Origin: Shewanella atlantica
GTDB taxonomy: Bacteria; Pseudomonadota; Gammaproteobacteria; Enterobacterales; Shewanellaceae
Direction of reading: 5' to 3'
Assembly: GCF_003966265.1 (NCBI RefSeq)
Contig: NZ_RXNV01000022.1
Location: forward strand, 1-38,749
Length of the DNA: 38,749 nt
Made by a program: the position numbers and the translations under genes
Notes under the pieces: model-generated
Databases searched by the model: none
What the model saw: only the letters and a program-made list of their open reading frames with translations
Told to the model about the DNA's origin: nothing
Shown here: positions 6,898 through 16,389 of the stretch, one piece after another
How the letters are laid out: each line of letters starts with the position of its first letter
Position numbering within the stretch: the stretch's first letter is position 1

Positions 6898-7926
6898 TTA
6901 ACCGCCTTTGAGGCGTCTATCGAGCTGATCTTTGAGGTTCGCAGGAACCCCTTTAATCATGATGGTGTCAGAGATAGGGTCGTACATGACTCGCTCACCC
7001 AAGTGCGCGCCATCGAAGCTTAAGGTAACGCCGCCACCGGTACCGGAAAACTTCTTCAACTGTCTTAAGGTTGGCTTATCACCAGGGAACTCATCTTCTA
7101 ATTCATATTCACCACTTTGGGCGAAATCATAGAAAGAGTCCATGCCGCTATCGGCAAGTTCATCAGCCAGATCTTTAATCTCGATATCGGCACCGATATC
7201 ACAACGCTCGGTGCAATAGTCGAATACTTTTTCACGACACTGTTGACGTTCGTCTTTGGTCAGTTCGCTACCCGCTACAAAATCTTCAACTGCATTCATC
7301 AGCTGTTTGTTCTGCGCCTTAGTATTAACCCCTTCCACACACCCCATAAAGTCGAGGAAAAAGTCGGCGACTTTGCGTCCCGCTCGCCCACGAATAAATG
7401 AGATATATTTATGAGAGTCGCTATCGGCCTGCCACTCGGTCAGATCGATTCTGGCCGCAAGTTGCACATTATTCAGATCCAGATGAGTATTTTGAGACAG
7501 TTCCATATCATCTAATACCGTCATTGACGATTTAGCATTAAGCAGTGAAACATAAAGATAGTCGCTCGTCATATGAGTATAGCAAGACATCAACAAGAAA
7601 CCGCCTTGGCTAAAATCATATTTTGCGAGCTCCTCTTGCAGGAGTTTCCCTGCAAGACCTGAAAACTCGACAAAACCTAATTCACCATTACGGTATTCAG
7701 TCAGTGCCTGTTCAAACTTAGGGTTAGCCTCACCGTCTTCACCATGAGTACCAAAGTGACCAAAACCTTTACCCGCTTTGGTGGTATAAGTTTGGTGAAG
7801 TTCCTCGAGCATGGCTTCAACGGCTTCGCTGTTAAGAAGCGGCTGTGGACGCAATCGACAGCTTAACTGTCCTTCACGATCTTGTGAAATCGCGTGAATA
7901 ATTGCTTGTTCGACGTTAATACTCAT
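6898..7926 (-). CDS. yejK: nucleoid-associated protein YejK
   Basis: This 342-residue protein is close in length to E. coli YejK/NdpA (335). It starts MSINVEQAIIHAISQD, has the FISFIRGRAG-like HKYISFIRGRAGRKVADFF segment near residues 187-205, and ends with a region around FSGTGGGVTLSFDGAHLGERVMYD, all typical of the family. It is a cytoplasmic DNA-associated protein; its precise function is still poorly defined. GAGG lies upstream of the ATG. It is divergent from yejL-yejM, the same arrangement as in E. coli, which supports all three calls. A terminator hairpin follows it. Confidence 0.95.
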   Translation of the reverse strand: MSINVEQAIIHAISQDREGQLSCRLRPQPLLNSEAVEAMLEELHQTYTTKAGKGFGHFGTHGEDGEANPKFEQALTEYRNGELGFVEFSGLAGKLLQEELAKYDFSQGGFLLMSCYTHMTSDYLYVSLLNAKSSMTVLDDMELSQNTHLDLNNVQLAARIDLTEWQADSDSHKYISFIRGRAGRKVADFFLDFMGCVEGVNTKAQNKQLMNAVEDFVAGSELTKDERQQCREKVFDYCTERCDIGADIEIKDLADELADSGMDSFYDFAQSGEYELEDEFPGDKPTLRQLKKFSGTGGGVTLSFDGAHLGERVMYDPISDTIMIKGVPANLKDQLDRRLKGG

Positions 7927-8309
7927 AAGCCTCGATAAAAAATAGTGATTGAGTAGCCGATAGCTGTGTTCACTATCGTTGGCAAAAGCCTGACACCTTT
8001 AACCCTTGTCAAAAAAACCTTGGCAAAACAGGTTAATGACATAAGAGACTCCGGCTACATAAAATGGAGTTAGCTGCAGACGAGGAAAAGACCGGTCCAC
8101 AAACATAAAATTTGTGCCTATATTGCCCCAATTGAGATAGCGCTTCAAGGGCAAGATCCCGGATGTATTAACTCGAATACTAATTGAATACCAATTGAAT
8201 ACCGGCCCTCGTTGGTCAGCGCATATACTCTGCGTATTGATATCGAGATCCTTTGAAAATTCGGTTATCATAGGCCCCAAATATCTTTCAAAGCGAAACA
8301 GTTTTAAAT
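7927..8309. other. 383-base divergent region between yejK and yejL
   Basis: This region should carry the promoters of yejK and yejL-yejM. A minus-strand open frame of 93 codons fills part of it, but it lacks a ribosome site and resembles no protein, so it is not called. The only structure seen is the 11-bp tandem repeat at 8175-8205. Confidence 0.5.
8175..8205. repeat. 11-bp tandem repeat, about three copies
   Basis: GAATACTAATT, GAATACCAATT and GAATACCGG start at 8175, 8186 and 8197, a period of exactly 11. The repeat lies about 100 bases upstream of yejL. Confidence 0.65.
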
Positions 8310-8525
8310 ATGGCTATCCAATCTAAATATTCAAACACACAAGTTGAATCAATTATCGCCGAAGTCAGCGCCGTACTTGATAAGCACCAGGCACCTACCG
8401 ACTTAAGACTCATGGTTCTTGGCAACTGCGTCACCGATCTTTTGACTCGCAAAGTTCCTCAGGAAGCGAGAGCCGACGTTGCAGAACAATTTTCTAAGGC
8501 GCTGGCGCAATCAGTTAAAGGCTAA
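8310..8525 (+). CDS. yejL: YejL family protein (UPF0352)
   Basis: This 71-residue protein aligns well by eye to E. coli YejL. The conserved block is LDKHQAPTDLRLMVLGNCVTDLL, against [23 protein letters not shown]. It is a small all-helical cytoplasmic protein of unknown function. No strong ribosome site is seen before the ATG, but the family N-terminus (YSNTQVE) fixes the start. It precedes yejM by 86 bases on the same strand. Confidence 0.93.
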   Translation: MAIQSKYSNTQVESIIAEVSAVLDKHQAPTDLRLMVLGNCVTDLLTRKVPQEARADVAEQFSKALAQSVKG

Positions 8526-8611
8526 TTCAGTCTTTACTGATTGAAAAACTAGCAAATCACAGTTAAAAACACTTAAGATACATAAGCATCTAAATCAGTA
8601 AGCGGAGCCAC

Positions 8612-10396
8612 ATGGTCAAGCGTAAAAAAGAGATGGTACGCGATCGCGTATCACGACTAGTTAGTTGGGGACATTGGTTTGCCTTCTTCAACGGCTTTCT
8701 CGCAATGATCGTGGGTATCCGCTATCTCGATAGCGTCGGCTATCCGGAAACCTTATTGGGCTGGAGTTATCTTGCTATCAGCACGATTGGCCATTTCAGC
8801 TTCTTAGCTTTTATCGTCTATCTGGTTCTGGTATTCCCGGTCACACTATTACTGCCTTACTCCAAAATATTACGAGGGTTTGCAGCAGTCGTTGCCACGC
8901 TCAGCCTGTGTATCTTACTCTATGACACCATCATATATGATGATTATGGGCTCCACCTGAGTCCCTTTGTATTTGATCTGGCCTGGGCCGATCTCAACGC
9001 ATTGCTCCGTGGTACCTCCTATATTGTCACGCCTCTTGGGATCATCGCTTTAGAGCTCACCTTAGCCAACTTCCTTTGGAAACGAATCGAAAAAATTCAT
9101 AAGGTAAATTGCGGTAACAAGGTGGTGGCATTCGTCGGTATCTGTTTTATCAGTAGTCACCTGATCCATATCTGGGCCGATGCCGCGAATATTACCGAGA
9201 TCACTCAATTGGACGACGCCTATCCACTCTCCTACCCCGCCACTGCGCGCTCGTTTATGGAGAGCCATGGTATAGAGGGGAAAAACACGACGCGTCGAAG
9301 CTCAGATCTTAAAAGCAGCTTAAACTACCCGATAACACCATTGCAGTGTAAGGCTGAAACACAACCGAATATCTTATTGATCACCATTAACAATCTCAGA
9401 GCCGACATGGTCGACGCCAATACCATGCCTTACCTGACTCAATACGGTGAAAAAAATCAGGCATTTCATCAGCACTTAAGCGGTGGAACTCAATATGACA
9501 GCGGTATGTTCTCCATCCTCTATGGACTTCAGGGCAGCTACATCAATGCCGCCGGTCTAAACAATACGACCCCGGTATTAACGCAAATGCTCAAGCAACA
9601 GAACTATCAATTAGGCCTGTTCGCAACCCAGGAGTCAGAGTTACGCCCGAACACTATTTTCGATGACTTTGAACGTATCATAACGAAAACAAACGACAGT
9701 TATGCCGATGCAGATATTCAATCAGTGGAAGCGTTTCAGAGTTGGCAAGCGGCCCAGACAACGCCTTGGTTTGGGATGTTAAACTTACGTTCTCCTGAAA
9801 CCTACGACACTCCGGTAGGCTTCTTAGGCATAGAAACCGTCAAGGCCGATAAGAAATTGAAACCTGCTCAACGGGTATTATTCAATCAATACAGGCAGTC
9901 ATTGAACTTCATCGATCTGAAGCTGAAAGAAGTCCTCGAAGCCACCTCAGAAGATACATTAGTCATCATCACCGGGGTTAGCGGCAAGCTATTCACAAGT
10001 AACCCCGATGAGGCTCGAAGCAATTTGTCTCCGGCCAACGTTCAAGTGCCTATGATCATTCATTGGCCTGGGCAAGCAGCGACAAAACATGTTAACTATC
10101 GCACCAGCCATTACGGAATTGTGCCGACACTGATGACCCAAGTACTTGGCTGCACCAATGCGGCGACAGATTACAGCGCGGGTCGAAGCTTACTCGAGCC
10201 GGATACCGAATCCTGGGTTTACATCGGCGATAGCCGTATCTTTGGTATCTACCAGAAATCAGAGATCACCGTTATCGACAGGCACGGGCAATACCGTATC
10301 TATGATGAAAACTTCGATAAGCGACTGCGCAAGAAAATGAGTGCGCCCGAACTTGTCGAAGTGATGCGCGAAGGCCGCAGGATGTATCATCATTAG
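8612..10396 (+). CDS. yejM: inner membrane sulfatase-fold protein YejM (PbgA/LapC)
   Basis: This 594-residue protein is close to E. coli YejM (586). It has about five N-terminal membrane helices (roughly residues 20-190), then a basic linker and a periplasmic alkaline phosphatase/sulfatase-like domain starting near NILLITINNLRADM (about 250). In E. coli it senses periplasmic-leaflet LPS and controls LpxC turnover through LapB-FtsH; the globular domain is thought not to be catalytic. The first strand here reads TINNLRADMV, without the Cys or Ser nucleophile of a true sulfatase. GCGGAG precedes the ATG. It follows yejL on the same strand, as in enterobacteria. Confidence 0.93.
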   Translation: MVKRKKEMVRDRVSRLVSWGHWFAFFNGFLAMIVGIRYLDSVGYPETLLGWSYLAISTIGHFSFLAFIVYLVLVFPVTLLLPYSKILRGFAAVVATLSLCILLYDTIIYDDYGLHLSPFVFDLAWADLNALLRGTSYIVTPLGIIALELTLANFLWKRIEKIHKVNCGNKVVAFVGICFISSHLIHIWADAANITEITQLDDAYPLSYPATARSFMESHGIEGKNTTRRSSDLKSSLNYPITPLQCKAETQPNILLITINNLRADMVDANTMPYLTQYGEKNQAFHQHLSGGTQYDSGMFSILYGLQGSYINAAGLNNTTPVLTQMLKQQNYQLGLFATQESELRPNTIFDDFERIITKTNDSYADADIQSVEAFQSWQAAQTTPWFGMLNLRSPETYDTPVGFLGIETVKADKKLKPAQRVLFNQYRQSLNFIDLKLKEVLEATSEDTLVIITGVSGKLFTSNPDEARSNLSPANVQVPMIIHWPGQAATKHVNYRTSHYGIVPTLMTQVLGCTNAATDYSAGRSLLEPDTESWVYIGDSRIFGIYQKSEITVIDRHGQYRIYDENFDKRLRKKMSAPELVEVMREGRRMYHH

Positions 10397-10666
10397 TCGA
10401 ATCTTCATTCACTGAGCCACCAGCATTATCTTATGCTGCTGCCTTAGTGTGCATGACTGTGAAATTTACGACTAGATTTTACGGCTAAGGGCAAACGCTC
10501 ATCGCGGCATAAATCGCCGGAAATAAATAATAAGTATACAAACTAAGCAATTAAATCGAGTCACTCTACTAAGGGCTTGCAGAAGCCTAAGTGAATTGGT
10601 AAAGTTCTGCCTCAACTAAACAGCCCCCAACTAAAACTGTTTAGAGGCAATTTAAAATTGCGAATT

Positions 10667-10743
10667 CGGGATATGGCCTAGTCCGGTAAGGCGCTTGTCT
10701 GGGGGACAAGAGATCGCAGGTTCAAATCCTGCTATCCCGACCA
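10667..10743 (+). tRNA. tRNA-Pro (GGG)
   Basis: This is a 77-base cloverleaf. The acceptor arms are CGGGATA / TATCCCG. The anticodon stem CTTGT / ACAAG holds the loop CTGGGGG, giving anticodon GGG at 10701-10703. The T arm contains GGTTCAAATCC, and CCA is encoded. GGG reads proline codons CCC/CCU. A strong terminator follows 11 bases later, so it is a single-gene unit. Confidence 0.97.
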
Positions 10744-10754
10744 CATTCTAAAAA

Positions 10755-10778
10755 GGCAGAACTCGAAAGAGTTCTGCC
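10755..10778 (+). terminator. tRNA-Pro terminator
   Basis: GGCAGAACTC and GAGTTCTGCC pair perfectly around a GAAA loop and are followed by TTTTTGCTTTTT. An A-run on the left also makes it usable from the other strand. Confidence 0.9.
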
Positions 10779-11073
10779 TTTTTGCTTTTTGGCTTTAAAT
10801 TCGCATATGTCACGTAAGTACAGCTGGCATCCCCTGCTAAGCAAAGCCTTTCCCACTATTTGTCTGTACCATAAATTGAGGTGCAGACAGGTCATATCCT
10901 AAAAACAACAAAAACGTTTACTTTTTGCTCGCCGCCTCATACTATTCATCCCACTAAGTGCCTACTTATCCAAAGACTGGCGCTTCAATTTCCTACTCTT
11001 CACTACCGGAGTCTTCGCCTCGATGAACAGCTAACCTTTCCATCTTAATTATTTTTTGTGGAACCCCAGGGTT

Positions 11074-11338
11074 ATACCAGTCGGTATAAAGGTGTGGTCA
11101 CTCAGCGAGAATTTAGCGCTTGTGAGGCAAGGCAACGAGTGAGGAACATAGTTATTCTACGTTTAAGCTCGTTAACGCAGTATCGGAAGTGCTAAAACTC
11201 GCCTTTCAGGAGGTTTTTTGGCAGCCTACTTCTGTGTTGAATGAGTTCAAAAGGGATCACCATTCCCTCACTCTTTCGCCTTGAATTATGCAGCCAAAAA
11301 CAACTCTGAGTTGACCACTGTCTTATACCGATTGGTAT
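11074..11338 (+). mobile_element. MITE-like element, copy 1
   Basis: This 265-bp non-coding element has terminal inverted repeats of about 27 bp. The left end is ATACCAGTCGGTATAAAGG and the right end, read inward, is ATACCAATCGGTATAAGAC. A second copy at 32969-33232 in the opposite orientation matches along its whole length with scattered changes, roughly 80-85% by eye. No transposase is encoded. Ends themselves contain the short palindrome ATACC-N4-GGTAT. Confidence 0.85.
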
Positions 11339-11372
11339 TAAAAGGCGCAGCTCAAGTATCTCTATTGTCTGT

Positions 11373-11406
11373 AACAGAATAAATCTGCTTAAAGATTAAT
11401 TCTGTT
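11373..11406. repeat. 14-bp inverted repeat
   Basis: AACAGAATAAATCT (11373-11386) and AGATTAATTCTGTT (11393-11406) pair at 13 of 14 positions around a 6-base loop. No U run follows on either strand, so it is not an obvious terminator. It may be an operator or part of the leader of the ABC-F gene. Confidence 0.5.
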
Positions 11407-11415
11407 AAAAGACAC

Positions 11416-11466
11416 TTTTGCTAGAATATATTTTTTACTAGAAGATGCTTTTTACTAAATGATATT
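11416..11466. repeat. 17-bp tandem repeat, three copies
   Basis: TTTTGCTAGAATATATT, TTTTACTAGAAGATGCT and TTTTACTAAATGATATT start at 11416, 11433 and 11450, a period of exactly 17. The repeat lies in the leader or promoter area of the ABC-F gene. Confidence 0.65.
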
Positions 11467-11503
11467 TCGGCTGAAATAGCGAGTTAACCTCGAACGAGTT
11501 TAA

Positions 11504-11522
11504 CTTATGCCGACTGGTATTA
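11504..11522. repeat. isolated MITE-end-like motif
   Basis: CTTATGCCGACTGGTATTA matches the right end of MITE copy 1 (CTTATACCGATTGGTATTA) at 17 of 19 positions. No full element accompanies it. It could be a remnant terminal repeat. Confidence 0.45.
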
Positions 11523-11572
11523 TGCTAACCGTGCCCTGCTTCCATCTTTATCAACTGGTTTCAGGAGGCACT

Positions 11573-13144
11573 ATGCCGATATTACATGCTCATCGAGTAT
11601 CGTTTAGGTTAAACACAGGAGAGAGTCTGTTCAGTGAACTCTCATTTTCCATTGATTCTAAATTAACAGCCCTTGTCGGCCGCAATGGCGCTGGGAAGTC
11701 GGTCCTGGCATCAATATTGGCGGGAGAATGCCAGCCGGATTTAGGCTCGGTCTCATGCCGCGCTAATTTAGGCTACTTCAGGCAACAAGAGCCAAATAGA
11801 AACAAACTGCAAAGTGTCGCACAATTTATGGAGGTCGAGCATCAACTGCTTGCACTAGACAGAGTTGAGCAAGGCCAAGCCTCCTTAGAGGATATCGACA
11901 CCATAGGCGATAACTGGCATATCAGAGAGACGTTAGAGAGCCAGCTTCTTGCTATCAATTTAAATCACACTCTTCACTGCCCTTGCGCTCAATTAAGTGG
12001 TGGAGAGATGGCTAAGTTACGCCTGCAAAAACTGTTTAATTCAGATGCCGATCTACTTATTTTAGATGAGCCCTCGAACCACCTGGATAACCAAGGAAAA
12101 AGCTGGCTCATTGAGCAGATACAAGGATCAACTGCACAGATACTCATCATCAGCCATGACCGTGAAATACTTAACTACGTCGAAGTTATATATGAGTTAA
12201 ATACCTTAGGCCTAACTCAACACAGTGGTAACTACACCAGTTATGAAGCTCAAAAGCGCTCCCGGTTAAATGCCATAGACCGCAAACTTGCCAACGAAAA
12301 ACTCAAGCATAAGCAGATCCGACAGCAAGCTCAAATGAGTCATGAAAAAGCACAAAAGAGAGCCGCAAGTGGTACAAGATTAAGAAGGTCCGGTAGTCAG
12401 GCTAAGGTGTTACTCAATACCATGCGTGACAGAGCCGAGCAGTCAGCTTCCACCAGAGCGACCCAGAGGGATAATCAACTCAGTCAGAATGCCGCAACTC
12501 TAGCTGAATTAACTCAGCAAAGAGAAACGTTAAAACCCCAAACATTACACTTGAACTCTGTCATAGAGAAGCAACATCTCCAGCTCCGTGTCGAGGAACT
12601 AACCCTGCCATATAACAGTATAAACCCATTAAACTTTTTATTGTCTACAGGGGATAAACTCCACCTGTCAGGTAATAATGGCACGGGGAAGTCGACCCTG
12701 ATTAAGGTATTATTAGGCGAGCTTGCGCCTGCAACGGGTCTGGTTTACCGAAACACGCCCCTCTTTTATCTGGACCAATATTTTGACCTGCTAAAATCAG
12801 ATCTATCACTGTTAGAAAATATCAGCCACTACTGTCCGGCTCTCGACGAATATCAGTCACGAACCTTACTTGCAGGGATAGGATTCAAGGCGCAGAGTGT
12901 TCATCGAAATGTACATCTTCTTAGTGGTGGAGAAAAGATGAAGCTCTGTATCTTGATTGTCACTAATCAAACTCCTCTTCCCTTACTCTTGCTCGATGAG
13001 CCCGACAATCATCTGGATATCGCTTCGAAACAACTACTCGCTACCGCACTTAATCAGTATCCGGGCAGCTTTATCTTGGTCAGTCACGATAAAGCGTTTA
13101 TTAAAGAGTCTGGTGTCACCTGCATCCAAGCACTTTCAAACTAA
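11573..13144 (+). CDS. ABC-F family ATPase
   Basis: This 523-residue protein has two ABC ATPase domains and no membrane segments, the ABC-F layout. Domain 1 has Walker A GRNGAGKS (36-43), signature LSGGE (141-145) and LLILDEPSNHLD (161-172). Domain 2 has GNNGTGKS (367-374), LSGGE (450-454) and LLLLDEPDNHLD (471-482). Between them lies a charged helical linker (about 225-330), the part that reaches into the ribosomal E site in this family. Members regulate translation or protect ribosomes from antibiotics; which applies here cannot be read. The start chosen is ATG 11573, with AGGAGG four bases before it. An upstream in-frame ATG at 11507 lies inside a MITE-end-like motif and adds 22 unrelated residues. 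Confidence 0.88.
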   Translation: MPILHAHRVSFRLNTGESLFSELSFSIDSKLTALVGRNGAGKSVLASILAGECQPDLGSVSCRANLGYFRQQEPNRNKLQSVAQFMEVEHQLLALDRVEQGQASLEDIDTIGDNWHIRETLESQLLAINLNHTLHCPCAQLSGGEMAKLRLQKLFNSDADLLILDEPSNHLDNQGKSWLIEQIQGSTAQILIISHDREILNYVEVIYELNTLGLTQHSGNYTSYEAQKRSRLNAIDRKLANEKLKHKQIRQQAQMSHEKAQKRAASGTRLRRSGSQAKVLLNTMRDRAEQSASTRATQRDNQLSQNAATLAELTQQRETLKPQTLHLNSVIEKQHLQLRVEELTLPYNSINPLNFLLSTGDKLHLSGNNGTGKSTLIKVLLGELAPATGLVYRNTPLFYLDQYFDLLKSDLSLLENISHYCPALDEYQSRTLLAGIGFKAQSVHRNVHLLSGGEKMKLCILIVTNQTPLPLLLLDEPDNHLDIASKQLLATALNQYPGSFILVSHDKAFIKESGVTCIQALSN

Positions 13145-13350
13145 ATATTCTCAAGCGTTGAACCGGATAAGCCGTGGTTAGGAATTGAGAGGTAAGAGTT
13201 GCGAGAGGCGTATTAGATGATTTCGAAGGAGATATACAGAGCGGTCGCGAGGTTTGGTGCACAAAACAGCTGTATTTGAGTAAGGGTGGATTGGTATCTG
13301 GCTAACTTCATGATATTTTGTCTGCCACTGAATTTTTCGAGATCTTTATC

Positions 13351-13926
13351 ATGCCTAAGGCTAGTGAAGTAAAAAAGAATACCGCAATCGATTTTAACAA
13401 TAATGTTTATCTCATCAGAGATATTGAACGTTCTGTGCCTCAGGGTCGCTCAGGTGGCAGCTTATATCGTATGCGTATGTACGATGTAGCAACCGGGTCG
13501 AAACTCGATCATACTTTCAAAGCCGATGAGATGATCAATCTGGCAGACCTAAGCCGCCACGAAGTGAGCTTCTCCTATATCGATGGCGATGAGTATGTTT
13601 TCATGGATATAGTGGACTATACCCCATACCACTTCAATAAAGACTCGATTTCAGAAGAGCTTCTGTTTATCACTGAGGAGACTCAAGGGCTGCAAGTACT
13701 TACCGTCGATGGGACACCTGTGGCTATCGAGCTACCCGCTAACGTCGAGCTGGTCATCGTAGAGACTGACCCCTCTATTAAGGGCGCCTCTGCCAGTGCA
13801 CGCACTAAGCCAGCCACCCTCTCTACCGGTCTTACGGTACAAGTTCCTGAGTATATTGCAAACGGTGAGAAGATTAAGATCAATACGGCAGAACATAAAT
13901 TTATGAGTCGTGCAGACTCTAAATAA
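13351..13926 (+). CDS. efpL: elongation factor P-like protein EfpL (YeiP)
   Basis: This 191-residue protein aligns along its length with E. coli YeiP/EfpL. It starts MPKASEVKKN, has DYTPYHFNKDSISEELLF in the middle and KGASASARTKPATLSTGL..VQVPEY in the C-terminal domain. The KOW-like domain loop carries Arg33 (PQGRSGG), the position of the modified Lys34 of EF-P, as expected for EfpL, which acts without that modification. It eases ribosome stalling at proline-rich motifs. The frame opens 33 bases further upstream, but the family N-terminus starts at the ATG used. Only a weak ribosome site (GAG) is visible. Confidence 0.93.
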   Translation: MPKASEVKKNTAIDFNNNVYLIRDIERSVPQGRSGGSLYRMRMYDVATGSKLDHTFKADEMINLADLSRHEVSFSYIDGDEYVFMDIVDYTPYHFNKDSISEELLFITEETQGLQVLTVDGTPVAIELPANVELVIVETDPSIKGASASARTKPATLSTGLTVQVPEYIANGEKIKINTAEHKFMSRADSK

Positions 13927-13951
13927 ACTGAAAATGCCCTGAGCCTTTATT

Positions 13952-13980
13952 AAGCTGCCGGCTTCACCAAGCGGCGGCTT
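13952..13980 (+). terminator. possible efpL terminator
   Basis: AAGCTGCCG and CGGCGGCTT form a 9-bp stem (one G-U pair), 25 bases past the efpL stop. No T run follows, so termination would be weak or Rho-assisted. Confidence 0.4.
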
Positions 13981-14199
13981 AGAGCAAGCAGCAAACCCTC
14001 TTCTGTGATTGAAAACCTCTAAAGCCTTTAGCTCAATTGGTACAGTTCAGCTATATCAACACACGCTCTCGTAGAGCATCGAGCTAACAACGGCCTACTT
14101 TTCAAACCAAAACACCCAGCTTGTTACATTTATGTTGAGAAAACTGCCTTTACCCGCTAGCATCTATAGTAGCCATTATCTTAATAATTATAAGGCTTT

Positions 14200-16374
14200 A
14201 TGCGCAGAATCAATCGGCAACATTTAAAATTATCTCTGGTGCTGGGCCTGATGGGTCTATTGGCGAACCTTATCCCAATTCCCCTATTCGGCAATGTTCA
14301 ACTTATTTTCGGTAATATCGTTGTCGTGATCACGGCAATTTTGCTCGGTCCCTGGTTCGCCCTACTCACCGCAACTCTTTGTGCTATAGGTCTTTTTATC
14401 ACCTGGGGGAGTTGGCATGTATTCATACTATTTGGCCTCGAGGCAATCTGGCTGGGATATGCGCGCAGAAAAGATATTTACGCCCTTTATGCTGATATAG
14501 GTTATTGGCTACTTATCGGCATGCCACTTTTTTACGCTTATATTCTCCTCTTCTCCAGTCAGCCCGAGAGTCACATATCATTTGTCACGCTAAAACAAGG
14601 TGTCAACGGCTTGATTTACGCCGCACTTGGCTCAATGCTGGTCACCATTTTTTCTTCGTTTTGGAATTTAAAGGGCAAGGTAAAAGATCAAAAGCGCAGA
14701 ACCTTTAATGCTCAGCTGACCTATAGCTTCACCTTAGTGCTCACCATATCTCTGTTGGGTTCGACTTTAATATTCAATCATCAGGTGATAGAGAAGCAAC
14801 AAGTCAGGCTTGACGAAACTCTACAGAGCTCGGCGACAAACCTGGGACTGAATACTGAAGTATTCATTGAGACTCACAAGAAGGCGATAGATAATGCGGC
14901 CAGATGGCTCAGCCTGTCCCAAGCAGATATTCAGAGTTGGCAAAATCGACTTTCGAAACTACATCAAAGTTATCCGGGCTTCATCACTATGCTGGTAACC
15001 GATGCAGATGCAAAAATCATTGCAGCGAGCCCCTTCTCTCGCCTTAATCGTGATAAAGAAAACACAGACAATTTAACGGTTAAAGATCGGCATTATTTTC
15101 AAGAGGCATTTTTCAATCAGATAACCTACGTCTCGCCGGTATTCTTAGGTCGGGGGTTTGGCAAGGATCCTATTGTGGCAGTCAGTGCACCTATTTATCA
15201 CAAGGACAATGCCAGTCAGCCTACAGGGATTATTGAAGGCTCTTTGAACCTGAAGACTTTTGCTGATATCGATAAAAAAAGCACGGGTACCCATCACCAA
15301 TCGATGATCATCGTTGATGAAAATTACCGTGTCATCTACGCATCTGCAGCCCTTAATCTCGCCCCACTATCACAATTCACCTGGGTAGAGAGCGGTAAAA
15401 AGTATAAAACCAGTTTAGATATGCTTAACCTGCACGATATAGATAATCCAAACCCAGAGTTTGTCTATTCCAGCTATACACTCAACAACAACTGGCAACT
15501 CTATGTCGTTCAGCCCTTCGCACCACTATTGAAAACAGTCGAAACTCAGTACCTGACAACGTTTGCCATCTTGATTTTTTCACTCATTATTACCGTCGTG
15601 CTTACCAGAGCCATTAGTCAAAGATTAACGACCCCCTTGACCGCCCTGGCCAATAAATTTGCAGAAAAGGGGTATCAGGATCCAGCCTCCTATAATATCG
15701 ATCAAGAGTCACCCCGGGAGTTTTTGACCCTTTATCAAAGTATCCGCCAGAGCAAACAGCAACTGATCCGCCATCAACTTGAACTCGAGGAGAAGGTCGC
15801 GATAAGGACATTTGAGCTTGAAAAGGCCAATGATAAACTCCAATCACTTGTGGAAAAAGACGAGTTAACCGACCTGTATAATCGCCGCTACGCCGAAGCC
15901 AAGTTTCGCTCTATACAGGAGTTTTGTCACAGAAGTGATGAAGCTATGGCGCTAGCGATACTCGATATCGATAACTTCAAAACCATCAACGACACCTATG
16001 GACATCAAGGTGGAGATGAATGCTTACGTGTCATCGCGAAAAGTATGAAGCAATTTTTCAAGCGAGATACCGATGTCACAGCCAGATACGGTGGTGAGGA
16101 GTTTCTGATCATCCTACCTCTGTGTAATGTCTTGATGATTGAAGATCACCTCAATGAATTCAGGTGTAAGATAAAAGATCTGGAAATAGTTAATCCACAT
16201 GATGACAGGCCCATCACCATGACGGTCAGCATCGGCGCCATTGTGACCAATGCGACCTACAGCGAGTCGCTTGAAACCTGGTTTAAGGAAGCCGATCTGA
16301 ATTTATATAAGGCTAAGAACCAGGGAAGAGATAGGGTCATAGTTTCAATTCCCGGTTCCCGGCAACTGTCGTAG
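14200..16374 (+). CDS. Cache-GGDEF diguanylate cyclase
   Basis: This 724-residue protein has an N-terminal multi-helix membrane region (about residues 10-155) and another helix at 175-192. A periplasmic double-Cache sensor follows (about 200-445, with DRHYF at 296-300), then a helix at 452-470, a HAMP-like segment and coiled coil (475-550), and a GGDEF domain. The active site reads GGEEF (631-635), and an inhibitory I-site RDTD (622-625) sits the canonical five residues before it. It should make cyclic di-GMP in response to an extracytoplasmic small ligand and be product-inhibited. The six-helix N-terminal block is an extra sensor-like region beyond the usual Cache-GGDEF layout. It stands alone and is convergent with the hydrolase gene. 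Confidence 0.92.
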   Translation: MRRINRQHLKLSLVLGLMGLLANLIPIPLFGNVQLIFGNIVVVITAILLGPWFALLTATLCAIGLFITWGSWHVFILFGLEAIWLGYARRKDIYALYADIGYWLLIGMPLFYAYILLFSSQPESHISFVTLKQGVNGLIYAALGSMLVTIFSSFWNLKGKVKDQKRRTFNAQLTYSFTLVLTISLLGSTLIFNHQVIEKQQVRLDETLQSSATNLGLNTEVFIETHKKAIDNAARWLSLSQADIQSWQNRLSKLHQSYPGFITMLVTDADAKIIAASPFSRLNRDKENTDNLTVKDRHYFQEAFFNQITYVSPVFLGRGFGKDPIVAVSAPIYHKDNASQPTGIIEGSLNLKTFADIDKKSTGTHHQSMIIVDENYRVIYASAALNLAPLSQFTWVESGKKYKTSLDMLNLHDIDNPNPEFVYSSYTLNNNWQLYVVQPFAPLLKTVETQYLTTFAILIFSLIITVVLTRAISQRLTTPLTALANKFAEKGYQDPASYNIDQESPREFLTLYQSIRQSKQQLIRHQLELEEKVAIRTFELEKANDKLQSLVEKDELTDLYNRRYAEAKFRSIQEFCHRSDEAMALAILDIDNFKTINDTYGHQGGDECLRVIAKSMKQFFKRDTDVTARYGGEEFLIILPLCNVLMIEDHLNEFRCKIKDLEIVNPHDDRPITMTVSIGAIVTNATYSESLETWFKEADLNLYKAKNQGRDRVIVSIPGSRQLS

Positions 16375-16389
16375 TTAATGTTCTACGAC

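Larger units (their letters stand above)
10744..11572. other. 829-base gap between tRNA-Pro and the ABC-F gene
   Basis: No gene is seen. In order it holds the tRNA terminator, about 290 bases of unremarkable sequence, MITE copy 1 (11074-11338), a 14-bp inverted repeat (11373-11406), a 17-bp triple repeat (11416-11466), an isolated MITE-end-like motif (11504-11522), and the ribosome site of the next gene (11563-11568). Confidence 0.6.

Noticed and set aside
7999..8280. Minus-strand frame of 93 codons in the yejK-yejL gap
   Set aside because: No ribosome site, no recognisable domain and overlap with the divergent promoter region; it also spans an 11-bp tandem repeat.
11507..11572. Upstream start for the ABC-F gene
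   Set aside because: The ATG at 11507 lies in a MITE-end-like motif without a ribosome site, whereas ATG 11573 has AGGAGG at proper distance and gives the family N-terminus.
14024..14050. tRNA-like fragment (GCCTTTAGCTCAATTGGTA)
   Set aside because: It looks like the first third of a tRNA, but the D stem does not close and no anticodon or T arm follows, so at most a remnant.
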